From assembly GCA_021820105.1 (NCBI GenBank), contig JAKAED010000003.1, forward strand, positions 1 through 64,000: a DNA stretch of 64,000 nucleotides, written 5' to 3'. The position numbers and the translations under genes were made by a program. Of the stretch, positions 1 through 10,102 are shown piece after piece. The notes under the pieces were generated by a model. It saw nothing but the letters and a program-made list of their open reading frames with translations. It did not search any database and was not told where the DNA came from. Every line of letters begins with the position of its first letter. Within the stretch, counting starts at the first letter, position 1. The stretch comes from Actinomycetes bacterium (GTDB lineage Bacteria > Actinomycetota > Thermoleophilia > Solirubrobacterales > Solirubrobacteraceae).

Positions 1-876
1 TACTTCACGGTGGCCGACAGCGCCAAGAGCGGCGGTGCCATTGCCGCGCTTCAGAAGCTCGGCGAGACCGGCATCGAGACAAGCGGCAGCGCCGCCACTC
101 CGGCGTCAGAGCTGCCTGCCATCCAGGCCGCCATTGCCAAGGGCGCCAAGGGCCTTATCGTTTCGGCCACCGACCCGACCGCTCTCTGCCCGACTCTGAA
201 GTCGGCCATGGCGCGCGGCATCACGGTCGTCACCTATGACTCCGATGCGCCGACCTGCCGCGACCTGTTTGTCAACCAGGCTTCGACGGCTCAGATCGGC
301 CGGAGCGAGGTGGACATCATCGCCAAGGAGATGCACGGCAAGGGACAGCTCGGAATCGTTTCGGCGGCCGCCTCTGCAACCAACCAGAACGCCTGGATTG
401 GTTACATGAAGAAGGAGCTGAAGAAGTACCCGAAGATCAAGCTCGTGGACATCGTCTACGGCAACGACGATCCCACCACCGCCACGCAGGTGACGCAGGG
501 TCTCCTGCAGAAGTACCCGCACCTGGGCGGCATCATCTCGCCGACGACGGTGGGCATCGCCGCCGCCGCGGCCATCCTCGACACCAAGCAGTATCGAGGC
601 AAGGTCATGCTCACCGGCCTCGGAACGCCGCTGGCCATGAAGAAGTACGTCCTTGACGGCACGATCAAGGCATTTGAGCTGTGGAACCCCGCCAACCTCG
701 GATACCTGGCTGGCTACGCGCTGGTGAATTACGCCTCAGGCAAGATCACCGGCAAGGCTGGCCAGACGTTCTCAGCTGGCAAGCTCGGGACCTACAAGGT
801 CGGTCCGAACAAGACGATTCTGCTCGGCCCGCCGACGGTCTTCACCAAGGCGAACATCAAGAAGTTCCACTTCTAG
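1..876 (+). CDS. rhaS: Sugar ABC transporter substrate-binding protein (Peripla_BP_4/RhaS-like), 5' truncated by window edge
   Basis: Open in frame 1 from base 1 (YFTVADSAKSGGAIAALQKLGETGIE...); IVSATDPTALCPTLKSAMARGITVVTYDSDAP is typical of CUT2 binding proteins; followed by rhamnose-type ABC and rhamnose catabolic genes. Confidence 0.85.
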   Translation, partial: YFTVADSAKSGGAIAALQKLGETGIETSGSAATPASELPAIQAAIAKGAKGLIVSATDPTALCPTLKSAMARGITVVTYDSDAPTCRDLFVNQASTAQIGRSEVDIIAKEMHGKGQLGIVSAAASATNQNAWIGYMKKELKKYPKIKLVDIVYGNDDPTTATQVTQGLLQKYPHLGGIISPTTVGIAAAAAILDTKQYRGKVMLTGLGTPLAMKKYVLDGTIKAFELWNPANLGYLAGYALVNYASGKITGKAGQTFSAGKLGTYKVGPNKTILLGPPTVFTKANIKKFHF

Positions 877-901
877 GACGCTGCTCTCTCCCTCCACTAC
901 G

Positions 902-934
902 CCTCGGGGTGCCGGCAAGGCCGGCACCCCGAGG
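902..934 (+). terminator. Perfect GC-rich hairpin between SBP and ATPase genes (partial terminator or mRNA stabiliser)
   Basis: CCTCGGGGTGCCGG-CAAGG-CCGGCACCCCGAGG, 14-bp perfect stem; no clear T tract. Confidence 0.6.
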
Positions 935-1025
935 ACCCGTGGTGGGACAGTGCAAACCTAGGTGCACTCCGAAACGAACCGAAATGGAACCTGGACCGGT
1001 GGCTGCGTCGGATCGCAGCGTCGAG

Positions 1026-2576
1026 ATGTCTCACCCAGAGAGTGATCAGAAGAGCGGTGTCACCCCGGTGCTTGCGGCGCGCAATGTCAGCAAGTCGTAT
1101 GGAGGCGTGGCCGCGCTGAGTGATGTGACACTTGAACTACTCGCGGGTGAGGCGCACGCGCTCATCGGCGAGAACGGCGCTGGCAAGTCAACCTTGGTCA
1201 AGCTGCTTGGCGGTGTCCTGCTTCCGGACTCGGGGCTGCTTGAAGTTGCCGGTGAGCCTGTGGTCATGGCTGGTCCCGCAGATGCGCGGGACAGGGGTAT
1301 CGCCGTGATCTATCAGGAGCCGACGCTCTTTCCTGACCTGACCGTCGCGGAGAACGTTTTCATCGGCCGCCAGCCCCTCCGCAGCGGGCGGCGCATCGAC
1401 TTCCGCGCCATGAACCGTGCGGTCAACGAGATCTTCGACAGGCTCGGGGTGCGCCTCGACCCGGACCGAATCGCGCGCGGGCTGTCAATCGCCGAGCAGC
1501 AGCTTGTCGAGATCGCCAAGTCGCTTTCACTGGAGGCGAAGGTCGTGATCATGGATGAACCGACCGCTTCGCTTTCCTCGGTTGAGGTTGAGAGGCTCTT
1601 CCGGGTCGTGCAGACGCTCCGTTCACACGGCACCGCCGTCCTCTTCATCTCCCACCGGCTTGAGGAAGCGTTCGAGCTCTGCCAGCGCGTGACAGTCCTG
1701 CGGGACGGCACCTTCGTGATGTCACGCGAGTTGGCGGGACTGACCGCTGATGATCTGATCCGTGCGATGGTGGGTCGCGATGTGCTCGCCCGCCAGCACT
1801 CGGGTGGCGCGCACGGCCAAACCGTGCTCAAGGTCGACCATCTCACCCGTGAGGGCGTCTTCCTCGACGTTTCATTCGAGGTCGCCGCAGGGGAAGTCGT
1901 CGCTCTGGCGGGTCTGGTTGGCGCTGGGCGCACGGAGGTGGCAAGGGCTGTCTTCGGTATCGATCGCTATGACGCCGGCACGGTGACGGTCGCCGGTCGT
2001 GAGTTGAGGCGCGGTTCACCCTCTGCGGCAATGGCGGCGGGCATCGCACTCGTGCCTGAGGATCGTCGCCAACAGGGCCTTGTGATGGATATGTCCGTGG
2101 CCGACAACATCTCACTTGCCTCGCTCCCGAATCTGCGTCGCCGCGGACTGCTGTTTGCTGGAGTGGAGCGTGCGTTCGCCCGGGACTGGGCAACCCGCCT
2201 CCAGGTGAAGTACGGACGGATGGGCAATCCCGTCAGTTCCCTGTCGGGAGGCAATCAGCAGAAGGTGGTGTTGGCCAAGTGGCTCTCGCGCAGACCGTCC
2301 GTGTTGATCGTGGATGAGCCCACACGGGGAATTGACATCGGCACAAAGAGTGAGGTGCACAAGCTGCTCGCCGAACTTGCGGCGCAGGGTGTCGCGGTCC
2401 TTGTGATCTCATCTGAATTGCCCGAGGTACTGACGCTCGCGGATCGCATTCTGGTGATGCGAGAGGGGCGCCTGGTGGCGACCCTCACGCAGGCGGAGGC
2501 AAGCGAGGAGCGCATCATCGCAGCTGGTACCGGACAGTCCCTTGACAGTGGAGACGCGGAGGTGAGCGCAAAGTGA
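1026..2576 (+). CDS. rhaT: Sugar ABC transporter ATP-binding protein, two ABC domains (RbsA/RhaT type)
   Basis: Walker A GENGAGKST, signature LSIAEQQ, second domain LSGGNQQKVVLAKWL; start moved from the 681 ORF start to the internal ATG. Confidence 0.88.
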   Translation: MSHPESDQKSGVTPVLAARNVSKSYGGVAALSDVTLELLAGEAHALIGENGAGKSTLVKLLGGVLLPDSGLLEVAGEPVVMAGPADARDRGIAVIYQEPTLFPDLTVAENVFIGRQPLRSGRRIDFRAMNRAVNEIFDRLGVRLDPDRIARGLSIAEQQLVEIAKSLSLEAKVVIMDEPTASLSSVEVERLFRVVQTLRSHGTAVLFISHRLEEAFELCQRVTVLRDGTFVMSRELAGLTADDLIRAMVGRDVLARQHSGGAHGQTVLKVDHLTREGVFLDVSFEVAAGEVVALAGLVGAGRTEVARAVFGIDRYDAGTVTVAGRELRRGSPSAAMAAGIALVPEDRRQQGLVMDMSVADNISLASLPNLRRRGLLFAGVERAFARDWATRLQVKYGRMGNPVSSLSGGNQQKVVLAKWLSRRPSVLIVDEPTRGIDIGTKSEVHKLLAELAAQGVAVLVISSELPEVLTLADRILVMREGRLVATLTQAEASEERIIAAGTGQSLDSGDAEVSAK

Positions 2577-3613
2577 GCGCGACCGTTGAACACGATCAGA
2601 CGGCGAGAGTGGGAGACCAGCGGCGGCTGGTGGACATCGTGCTGCGAGCACGCACGTTCGGGATCGTCGGCGTACTGGCGCTGTTCGTGATCATCACCAC
2701 GGCCATCCAGTCGCGTTTCCTGGATGGCTCGAACGTCCGCTTCATACTCGCCGAGTCGGCGCTGTATGTGGTGGTCGCGATCGGTGAAACCTGTGTGGTG
2801 TTGACACGTAACATCGACCTCTCTGTGGGTTCGGTGGTGGGTCTCTCCGCCTACGTGTCAGCTGATCTCTTCCAGACCCATCACGGGGTTGCGATCCCAC
2901 TCGTCTTTCTCGTCGGCGCAGGTGTTGGACTCCTGTGCGGGGTGGTGACGGGTGTGATCACGGCGATCGCCCGAGTACCGAGCCTAGTGGTGACACTCGC
3001 GATGCTCTACATCGTTCGTGGTGTGGACACGATGATTGCCGGCAGCACCCAGGTGGTCGCACAGTCACTCCCAAACTCGTTTGTGCACATCTTCACCGAT
3101 ACGGCTCTTGGCATCCCCGTGCTGGCGTGGGCAGCCGCGATTCTCGTGGCCATTGCCGCCTACTATCTGCGCCACTTCCGCTCAGGACGGGAGCTCTACG
3201 CGATTGGGTCCGATCCGGTCGCCGCCGAGCGAGTCGGAATCCCCACCGCGCGGCGATTGCTGACGGCCTTCATCCTCAGCGGAACCATCGCCGGCCTGGG
3301 CGGCGTGATCTGGGCAACCCAGTACAACACGATCGACTCGACCGCGGCCACCGGACTCGAACTGCAGATCGTCGCCGGCGTGGTCGTCGGTGGCGTGGCG
3401 ATCTTCGGTGGGAGCGGCAGCGTCGTGGGCGCCGCGCTAGGTGCGCTGTTGCTCCAGACCATAACCTCGGCACTGAATGTGCTGGGCGTGCCCTCGCTCT
3501 GGACTGAGGCGATAGCCGGTCTGCTGCTGATCGTGGCGATCAGTCTTGACCGTGGTGTTCAGCTCCAATTGGCCAACGCTCTGCAGAGAAGGAAGGTGCG
3601 ACTTGGTGCCTGA
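2573..3613 (+). CDS. rhaP: Sugar ABC transporter permease (BPD_transp_2 family)
   Basis: Hydrophobic; TRNIDLSVGSVVGLSAY and GGVAIFGGSGSVVGAALGALLL motifs; 4-bp overlap with the ATPase gene. Confidence 0.88.
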   Translation: MSATVEHDQTARVGDQRRLVDIVLRARTFGIVGVLALFVIITTAIQSRFLDGSNVRFILAESALYVVVAIGETCVVLTRNIDLSVGSVVGLSAYVSADLFQTHHGVAIPLVFLVGAGVGLLCGVVTGVITAIARVPSLVVTLAMLYIVRGVDTMIAGSTQVVAQSLPNSFVHIFTDTALGIPVLAWAAAILVAIAAYYLRHFRSGRELYAIGSDPVAAERVGIPTARRLLTAFILSGTIAGLGGVIWATQYNTIDSTAATGLELQIVAGVVVGGVAIFGGSGSVVGAALGALLLQTITSALNVLGVPSLWTEAIAGLLLIVAISLDRGVQLQLANALQRRKVRLGA

Positions 3614-4673
3614 AGTCACCGATCAGGCCCCGCCGGCCGGCGCCAGGACGGTCCGGGAGCGTCTCACCGGACTTGCGCGCTGGGAATCGGCGTTGGTGGT
3701 CCTGCTGATCGCCGTAGTGATCTTCGGCGGATCGTTGAGCTCGCTGTTCTTCAGCAGCTACAACCTCTTCACCCTGTGCACCAACATCGGCGATCTGGCG
3801 ATCATGGCGCTCCCGATGACGCTGATCATTCTCACCGGTGAGATCGACCTGTCGGTCGCCTCGATTCTCGCGATCTCAGCTGAGACGATGGGTGCACTGA
3901 TCTCGCACGGATGGTCAATCGGCCCGATCTTCGTCGTGGTGATCGCGATCGGCATCGTTTGCGGTTTGATCAACGGCCTGCTGGTGACCCGAGTGGGCCT
4001 TCCCTCACTGGCGGTTACGATCGGGACGCTGACACTGTTCCGCGGTCTCGCCAACGTGATCCTCGGTCCCAACACGGTGTCGAGCTTCCCTGCACCGTTC
4101 AACACTCTCGGCGTGAACGGCTTCCTCGGGATCGCGTGGCTGTCTTGGTCGGTTGCAATCTTCCTTGTGCTGGCGGTGATCACCGCCATCGTGTTGCGGA
4201 TGACGCCGTTTGGTCGATCCCTTTACGCGATCGGCCTGAGTGAAGAGGCGGCCTTCCACGCCGGGATCCGGGTCAAGCGGATCAAGCTCGGGCTCTACGT
4301 GATTTCCGGCGTGGTCTGCGCGCTGGTGGGGATGCTCTACGCGTTTGAGCTCTCCTCGGCAGGAGAGAACATCGGCATCGGCTTTGAACTCCAGGTGGTG
4401 ACGATCGTGCTGTTGGGCGGTGTCTCCATCTTTGGAGGGCGCGGGACGATCATCGGCGTCACCCTGGCAGCGTTCGTTTACGCCGGCTTGCGCAGCGCGC
4501 TGTTGTTGGGCACCTCGCTCAACGAGAACGACTACCAGGTTGTGTCCGGAGCGCTGCTGATCCTGAGTGTGCTCGTTCCGAATGCGGCCGCGCTGGCGCG
4601 ACGCGCCAACGACCTGTTCAAGCTGCGCGCCCGACGGCAGGCGGGGGCGCTGAGCGCCGATACGGGCGGCTGA
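3606..4673 (+). CDS. rhaQ: Sugar ABC transporter permease (BPD_transp_2 family)
   Basis: LTGEIDLSVASILAISAE and LLGGVSIFGGRGTIIGV motifs; likely GTG start inside the ORF listed from 3546. Confidence 0.87.
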   Translation: MPEVTDQAPPAGARTVRERLTGLARWESALVVLLIAVVIFGGSLSSLFFSSYNLFTLCTNIGDLAIMALPMTLIILTGEIDLSVASILAISAETMGALISHGWSIGPIFVVVIAIGIVCGLINGLLVTRVGLPSLAVTIGTLTLFRGLANVILGPNTVSSFPAPFNTLGVNGFLGIAWLSWSVAIFLVLAVITAIVLRMTPFGRSLYAIGLSEEAAFHAGIRVKRIKLGLYVISGVVCALVGMLYAFELSSAGENIGIGFELQVVTIVLLGGVSIFGGRGTIIGVTLAAFVYAGLRSALLLGTSLNENDYQVVSGALLILSVLVPNAAALARRANDLFKLRARRQAGALSADTGG

Positions 4674-4676
4674 CCG

Positions 4677-6188
4677 GTGGCGGGCTCGAGCCGCGTGTTG
4701 GCCGCGGTGGACCTTGGCGCCGAAAGCGGACGGGTGATGGTCGGGCGCCTGGACGGCCGATCCATAACGCTTGATCCAATCTCGCGGTTCGCCAGCGAGT
4801 CGCTGTATCTGGTGACGGGGCGCCATTGGAACCTGCCCAGCATCTTTGTGAATGTCCTGCGCGGCCTTGGTGAGGCGGCCGATCGTGCAGGCAGGCTGGA
4901 GGGGATCGGGATTGACACCTGGGGTGTCGACTATGCGCTCCTGGATGAGCACGGCCGGATGCTCGGCCTCCCGTATCACTACCGTGACGAGCGCACGTCC
5001 GAAGCTGTGCTGGCGCGCACGTTCGAACGGGTTCCGCAGCGGGAGCTGTATGCGCGTACCGGCATCCAGACGATGCCGATCAACACAATCTTCCAGCTGA
5101 TGGCAGAGCCGCGCGGAGCGGTGTTGAGTGCCGCGGCACGGATGGCGATGCTTCCGGATCTGCTCGGGCTCTGGATGACCGGCACGCTTCTCAATGAGGT
5201 GACCATTGCGTCCACGAGCGGCTTGTTGGATGCGCGCGGGTCCGCGTGGGCGGCTGATCTGATCGAGCGGCTTGGCCTGCCCGGCGCCCCATTCAGCACC
5301 CCGGTGACCGAGCCAGGAGCCTCCCTTGGGCCGGTCCTGGGCGTGCACGCAGAACAAGCCGGTAGGGCTGTCGGCGCACCCGTGTTGGTGGTCGCAGGTC
5401 ACGACACGGCGTCAGCATTTGTGGCGGCTCCGGTGCAGGGACCGGATGCGGCGATCCTCTCTTCCGGGACCTGGTCACTGCTCGGCCTGGAGATCGACGA
5501 GCCGCAGTTGGGGCCCGACGCGGCTGCCTTCAACCTGACCAACGAGCGTGGCATTGACGGCCGCACCCGTCTGTTGCGCAACGTCATGGGTCTGTGGCTG
5601 CTCCAGGAGTGCCGCCGGGAGTGGCGTCGCGAGGGAACGGAGCACGACTACGCCGAACTGCAACGGCTCGCTGCCGGGATCCAGCACGCGTCGCTCTTCG
5701 ATCCTGACGACGACGAGTTGCTGCGAGGCGGGCCAATGCCACACCTGATCGCGGATTGCTGTCGCGCCTGCGGCCAGCCTGCACCGTCGTCAGCCGGCGA
5801 GGTGGTGCGGTCGGTGCTCGTGTCGCTCGCCTGCAAATACCGCTTCGTCTTGGAGCGGTTGCAACTGGTGACCGGCAGGCGCCTGAATGTGATCAACGCT
5901 GTGGGCGGGGGCATCCGTAATGAACTCCTCTGCCAGTTGACCGCTGATATCACGGGACTGCCGGTACTGGCTGGACCCGAGGAGGCCACCGCGCTCGGGA
6001 ACGTCCTTGTACAGGCGCGGGCGCTGGGTGAGGTCGGCTCCGCCGCGGAGATGCGCGCGCTTGTCGCGCAATCGGCCACGATCCGGCGCTACGAACCAAC
6101 CGCCGACCATCGCGACGATGAAACCTATGAGCGCTTTCTGGCGGTGACCGGGCTGCGCTCAGCGACTGAGGCCCGGGCACTGGCCTGA
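4677..6188 (+). CDS. rhaB: Rhamnulokinase (FGGY carbohydrate kinase)
   Basis: AAVDLGAESGRVMVGRLDG N-terminus, GIDTWGVDYALLD, VVAGHDTASAF; adjacent to rhamnose isomerase; GTG start. Confidence 0.85.
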   Translation: MAGSSRVLAAVDLGAESGRVMVGRLDGRSITLDPISRFASESLYLVTGRHWNLPSIFVNVLRGLGEAADRAGRLEGIGIDTWGVDYALLDEHGRMLGLPYHYRDERTSEAVLARTFERVPQRELYARTGIQTMPINTIFQLMAEPRGAVLSAAARMAMLPDLLGLWMTGTLLNEVTIASTSGLLDARGSAWAADLIERLGLPGAPFSTPVTEPGASLGPVLGVHAEQAGRAVGAPVLVVAGHDTASAFVAAPVQGPDAAILSSGTWSLLGLEIDEPQLGPDAAAFNLTNERGIDGRTRLLRNVMGLWLLQECRREWRREGTEHDYAELQRLAAGIQHASLFDPDDDELLRGGPMPHLIADCCRACGQPAPSSAGEVVRSVLVSLACKYRFVLERLQLVTGRRLNVINAVGGGIRNELLCQLTADITGLPVLAGPEEATALGNVLVQARALGEVGSAAEMRALVAQSATIRRYEPTADHRDDETYERFLAVTGLRSATEARALA

Positions 6189-6202
6189 GCCAGGAGGAAC
6201 CA

Positions 6203-7390
6203 GTGTCTGGACCCGCCTACGACTACACACTGCTCGCTGCCAAGCTCGAGGAGCGCGGTCTGCAGCTGGACGCGATTGAGCTCGCTCTGGAGACCTTCAA
6301 CGTTGAGACTCCGTCATGGGGCTACGGCGACTCAGGGACCCGCTTTGGCGTGTTCCCTCAGCCAGGCAGGCCACGCGATGTCCACGAGCGCATCGAGGAC
6401 GCCGCCGAGGTCAACCGCCTGACGGGTTCCGCAGCGGCTGTGGCGCTCCACTTTCCCTGGGATCAGGTTGATGATTACGCCGAGCTTCGCCAGAGGATCG
6501 AGGCTGCGGGCCTGCGCGTCGGCGCCGTCAATCCCAACCTGTTTCAGGATCCCGACTACAGGCTGGGTTCGGTCACGAATCCGGACAGCTCGATACGTGC
6601 CAAGGCCGTTGAGCATCTCCTCGAGTGTCTGCGCATCGCGGAGGCGCTCGGCTCAACAGCCCAGTCGCTCTGGTTCGCTGACGGCACGAACTATCCGGGC
6701 CAGGACGACCTGCGGCTCCGGCGCGAGCGGCTGCTCGACTGTCTTGCTGAGGTCTATGGCCAGCTGCCCAGTGAGCAGGAGATGCTGGTCGAGTACAAGT
6801 TCTTCGAGCCCGCGTTCTACGCCACCGACATTGCCGATTGGGGCTCCGCGCTGATGATCTGCCAGCACCTTGGGGAGCGCGCCAACGTTCTGATTGACCT
6901 TGGTCACCACGCGCAGGGCGTCAACATTGAGCAGATCGTCGCGTTCCTCGGCGCCAGCGGACGGCTCGGAGGGTTCCACTTCAACAACCGCAAGTACGCC
7001 GATGACGATCTGATCGTCGGATCCGTGAACCCGTTTGAACTGTTCCTGATCTTCACCGAACTGGTCCGGAGCCCCGCTGACCCGCTGCCGCGACTCACGA
7101 TCGATCAATCCCACAACATCGAGGCCAAGGTCGCCGCGATGGTGATGAGCGTGACCAACCTGCAGGAGGCTTACGCCAAGGCGCTACTGGTTGACCGTAC
7201 AGCGCTCACGGCGGCGCAGGCCGACGGCGACATCGTGACCGCGCACGCGGTCATGCTCGATGCCTTCAACACAGACGTTCGCCCACTGTGCGCGCGGGTG
7301 CGGGAACGACTCGGGGCTGCCCCAGACCCACTCTTGGAACTGCGGCGCGGTGGGTACGTCGCGCGTGCGCTGGCAGCCCGGCGCGGGTGA
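6203..7390 (+). CDS. rhaI: L-rhamnose isomerase, RhaI (TIM-barrel) type
   Basis: 395 aa; ETPSWGYGDSGTRFGVFPQPGRPRDVHERIEDAAEVNRLTG, LVEYKFFEPAFYATDIADWGSA, LIDLGHHAQGVNIEQIVAFL. Confidence 0.85.
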   Translation: MSGPAYDYTLLAAKLEERGLQLDAIELALETFNVETPSWGYGDSGTRFGVFPQPGRPRDVHERIEDAAEVNRLTGSAAAVALHFPWDQVDDYAELRQRIEAAGLRVGAVNPNLFQDPDYRLGSVTNPDSSIRAKAVEHLLECLRIAEALGSTAQSLWFADGTNYPGQDDLRLRRERLLDCLAEVYGQLPSEQEMLVEYKFFEPAFYATDIADWGSALMICQHLGERANVLIDLGHHAQGVNIEQIVAFLGASGRLGGFHFNNRKYADDDLIVGSVNPFELFLIFTELVRSPADPLPRLTIDQSHNIEAKVAAMVMSVTNLQEAYAKALLVDRTALTAAQADGDIVTAHAVMLDAFNTDVRPLCARVRERLGAAPDPLLELRRGGYVARALAARRG

Positions 7391-7393
7391 ACC

Positions 7394-8125
7394 GTGGCCG
7401 GGTCGGGCACCCTACACGTCGGCGACGGATCCGCTGAAGCACCGGTGCTGGTGCTCTCTAACGCGCTGGGTGCCACAGCCGAGATGTGGCGCGCACAGGT
7501 GCAGACGTTCTCCCGCAATTTTCGGTTGCTGCGCTACGAGCATCCTCCGCTGGCTTCGGTCGAGGCACTGGCGCTGGATCTGCGGGCGCAGCTTGACAGG
7601 CTTGAGATCGAGCGAGTCTCATTCTGCGGCCTTTCCCTGGGCGGGATGGTCGGCATGCAGTTGGCCGCCGACTCACCGGAGCGCCTTGAGCGTCTTGTCT
7701 TGGCATGCACGTCGGCACGCTTTGGTGAACCGGCTGACTGGCACGAGAAGGCCTCCAGAGTACGAGCGGAAGGGATGCGCGGGGCCGCGGAGGAGGCGAT
7801 TGACCTGTGGCTCGCGCCCAACCATCCGGAGCGTGCCAGGTTCTTGCAGATGCAGCTTGACGCAGATCCCGAGGCGTACGCACGGGGCCTTGAGGCGATC
7901 GGCGGCTTTGACTTTCGTGCGCGGCTGAGCGACATCCAGGCACCGACGCTGGTGCTATCCGGTGAGCGTGACGTGGCCACAACCCCTGCGGACGGCGAGT
8001 TCATCGCGGCCGGCATCGCCGGCGCGGACTTCCGTGTGGTGCCCGGTGCAGCTCACATAGCCAACGCGGACGTTCCGGAGGCCTTCAACACCCTGGCCGC
8101 GGGCTTCTTGGCGGAGCCCCGCTAG
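7394..8125 (+). CDS. Alpha/beta hydrolase, 3-oxoadipate enol-lactonase (PcaD)-like paralog
   Basis: GLSLGGMVGMQLA nucleophile elbow, LACTSARFG, PTLVLSGERD; resembles the PcaD at 28610-29380 throughout. Confidence 0.75.
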   Translation: MAGSGTLHVGDGSAEAPVLVLSNALGATAEMWRAQVQTFSRNFRLLRYEHPPLASVEALALDLRAQLDRLEIERVSFCGLSLGGMVGMQLAADSPERLERLVLACTSARFGEPADWHEKASRVRAEGMRGAAEEAIDLWLAPNHPERARFLQMQLDADPEAYARGLEAIGGFDFRARLSDIQAPTLVLSGERDVATTPADGEFIAAGIAGADFRVVPGAAHIANADVPEAFNTLAAGFLAEPR

Positions 8126-8424
8126 ATCCGCTCGAGCACGTCGTAGGACCAGATCTCACTGGCCGTGCCGACGGGGCCGCTCTGACGGTGCTGCGAGTGG
8201 CCGGCGCTGAAGTCGGCGCTACGCACCCAGGCCTGGAAGTCATCCTCGGAGCGCCAGCGCGTCAGCACCAGGCAGAGGTCCCGCCCGTCATTTGGACGCA
8301 GCAGTTCAAAGGCCTCAAAACCCTCTGCCTGCTCGACCCGTCCGGCACGGTTGGCAAAGCGCTCCGCGAACTCATCCATGCGCTCGGCGGGGACAGTGAT
8401 CGCGTTGATCTTGACTACGCTCAT
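8122..8424 (-). CDS. Antibiotic biosynthesis monooxygenase (ABM) family protein
   Basis: 100 aa; VKINAITVPAERMDEFAERFANRAGRVEQAEGFEAFELLRP...VLTRWRSEDDFQAW. Confidence 0.75.
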   Translation of the reverse strand: MSVVKINAITVPAERMDEFAERFANRAGRVEQAEGFEAFELLRPNDGRDLCLVLTRWRSEDDFQAWVRSADFSAGHSQHRQSGPVGTASEIWSYDVLERI

Positions 8425-8525
8425 ACTGAGGTCAACGGTAGCGCGTGTCTCGGTGCCACGAAGCGACTGCGTTAGCCTGGTAAGTCTTCTCCGTAACCGA
8501 CGTGACTCCAGGAGGTCCGTCCGCC

Positions 8526-10055
8526 ATGAGCGCGACCGAAGCAGCTCCCGCAGCTCAAGCGCCAGCTGCCCAACATGACGACACCCACATCAGCCGCGAG
8601 CTGCTGATGGTGGCCGGCGTGGTGGTGCTCGGCGCGATCATGTCGATCCTGGACACGACGGTGGTCAACGTTGCGATCAATACGCTGGCCGCCCGCTTCA
8701 AGACGACGCTGCCGACGATCCAGTGGGTCGCGACCGGCTACACGCTGGCGCTCGCCACCGTGATCCCCTTGAGCGGCTGGATCGCCGACCGCTACGGCAC
8801 CAAGCGCCTCTACATGGGGTCGATCGCGATGTTCGTGTTCGGCTCGTGCCTCTCCGGCCTGGCCTGGTCCTCCACCACGATCATCCTGTTCCGCGTCCTG
8901 CAGGGACTGGGTGGCGGCATGATCATGCCGGCCGGGATGACGATCCTCACCCGTGCAGCCGGACCGCAGCGGCTGGGTCGGGTGATGGCGATCATGGGCG
9001 TGCCGATGCTGATCGGTCCGATCCTCGGTCCTATCCTGGGCGGATGGCTCGTCACCGATGTCAGCTGGCGTTGGATCTTCTTCATCAACCTCCCGATCGG
9101 CCTGATCGCGCTGATGCTGTCGATGCGGGTGCTGCCGCGGGACGTCGCGCAGCATGCCCAGCGGCTGGATGTCGTCGACCTGCTGCTGGTCTCCCCGGGG
9201 CTCGCGCTGGTGATCTACGGACTGGCCGAGTCCAGTTCGTCTGGCGGCTTCAGCTCCGGCAAGGTGCTGATCCCGCTGGCGGTCGGCGTCGTGTTGCTGA
9301 TCGCCTTTGTCTGGCACGCGCTGCGGGCATCGGATCCGCTGATTGACCTGCGGCTGTTCAAGAACCGTCCCTTTGCCACCTCGTCCGCGTCGCTGATCCT
9401 GATGAGCATCTCAGTGTTCGGCGCATTCCTGCTGCTGCCCCTGTACTTCCAGGCGGTGCGCGGCGAGTCGCCACTGATGGCCGGCGTGCTGCTGGCTCCG
9501 CAGGGCCTGGGATCGATGATCACGATGCCGATCGCCGGCCAGCTCTCGGATCGGACCGGCTCGGGCAGGATCGTCCCCTTTGGCCTGCTTGCGGTTGTCG
9601 GCTCCGTGATCTGGCTGACCCAGATCGGCGCGCAGACCTCCTGGCTCGCGATCTGTATCGACCTGTTCGTCTTTGGGCTCGGCATGGGCTTCGCGATGAT
9701 GCCGATCTACACCGGCGCGATGCAGTCGATCACCGGTGCGGCGGCCGCGCGCGCCTCAACCGCGCTCAACATCATCCAGCAGACGGGGGCCTCGATCGGG
9801 ACCGCCGTGCTGTCCGTCCTGCTGGCCTCTGCGCTGGCCGCCCAGCTCGGCCACGGCAGCCACGGCACGATCGGCGCCGGACCGGTCTCGGCGGCGGCCC
9901 GTGCCCACATCGCAGGTCCGATGGCCACCGCCTTTGGCCACACCTTCGTGTGGGCCTGCGTCCTGCTCGGAGTCGCGTTGATCGGTTCGCTGACACTGCC
10001 TCGCACGCGGCCTGCGCATGCCGAGGCGGGCGTGCCCGGCGCGATTCCCGTCTGA
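8526..10055 (+). CDS. DHA2-family MFS drug transporter (EmrB/QacA type)
   Basis: SILDTTVVNVAINTLAARF, TIQWVATGYTLALATVIPLSGWIADRYGTK; AGGAGG ribosome-binding site upstream of ATG. Confidence 0.88.
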   Translation: MSATEAAPAAQAPAAQHDDTHISRELLMVAGVVVLGAIMSILDTTVVNVAINTLAARFKTTLPTIQWVATGYTLALATVIPLSGWIADRYGTKRLYMGSIAMFVFGSCLSGLAWSSTTIILFRVLQGLGGGMIMPAGMTILTRAAGPQRLGRVMAIMGVPMLIGPILGPILGGWLVTDVSWRWIFFINLPIGLIALMLSMRVLPRDVAQHAQRLDVVDLLLVSPGLALVIYGLAESSSSGGFSSGKVLIPLAVGVVLLIAFVWHALRASDPLIDLRLFKNRPFATSSASLILMSISVFGAFLLLPLYFQAVRGESPLMAGVLLAPQGLGSMITMPIAGQLSDRTGSGRIVPFGLLAVVGSVIWLTQIGAQTSWLAICIDLFVFGLGMGFAMMPIYTGAMQSITGAAAARASTALNIIQQTGASIGTAVLSVLLASALAAQLGHGSHGTIGAGPVSAAARAHIAGPMATAFGHTFVWACVLLGVALIGSLTLPRTRPAHAEAGVPGAIPV

Positions 10056-10070
10056 GTCCAGGCCGTGCCC

Positions 10071-10102
10071 CTCAGGTTGCGGTCCGCTGACCGCAACCTG
10101 AG
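10071..10102 (+). terminator. Terminator-like hairpin downstream of MFS gene
   Basis: CTCAGGTTGCGGTC-CGCT-GACCGCAACCTGAG, 14-bp perfect stem. Confidence 0.65.

Noticed and set aside
4005-5402. 465-aa minus-strand ORF
   Set aside because: Antisense to permease and rhamnulokinase genes that have clear family motifs; composition (H/R/Q/G-rich) typical of high-GC shadow ORFs
6203-7390. Considered as another CGD-like TIM barrel
   Set aside because: Motifs and operon context fit RhaI L-rhamnose isomerase; no beta partner
8472-9317. 281-aa minus-strand ORF
   Set aside because: Antisense to the MFS transporter; D/H/R/Q-rich shadow composition
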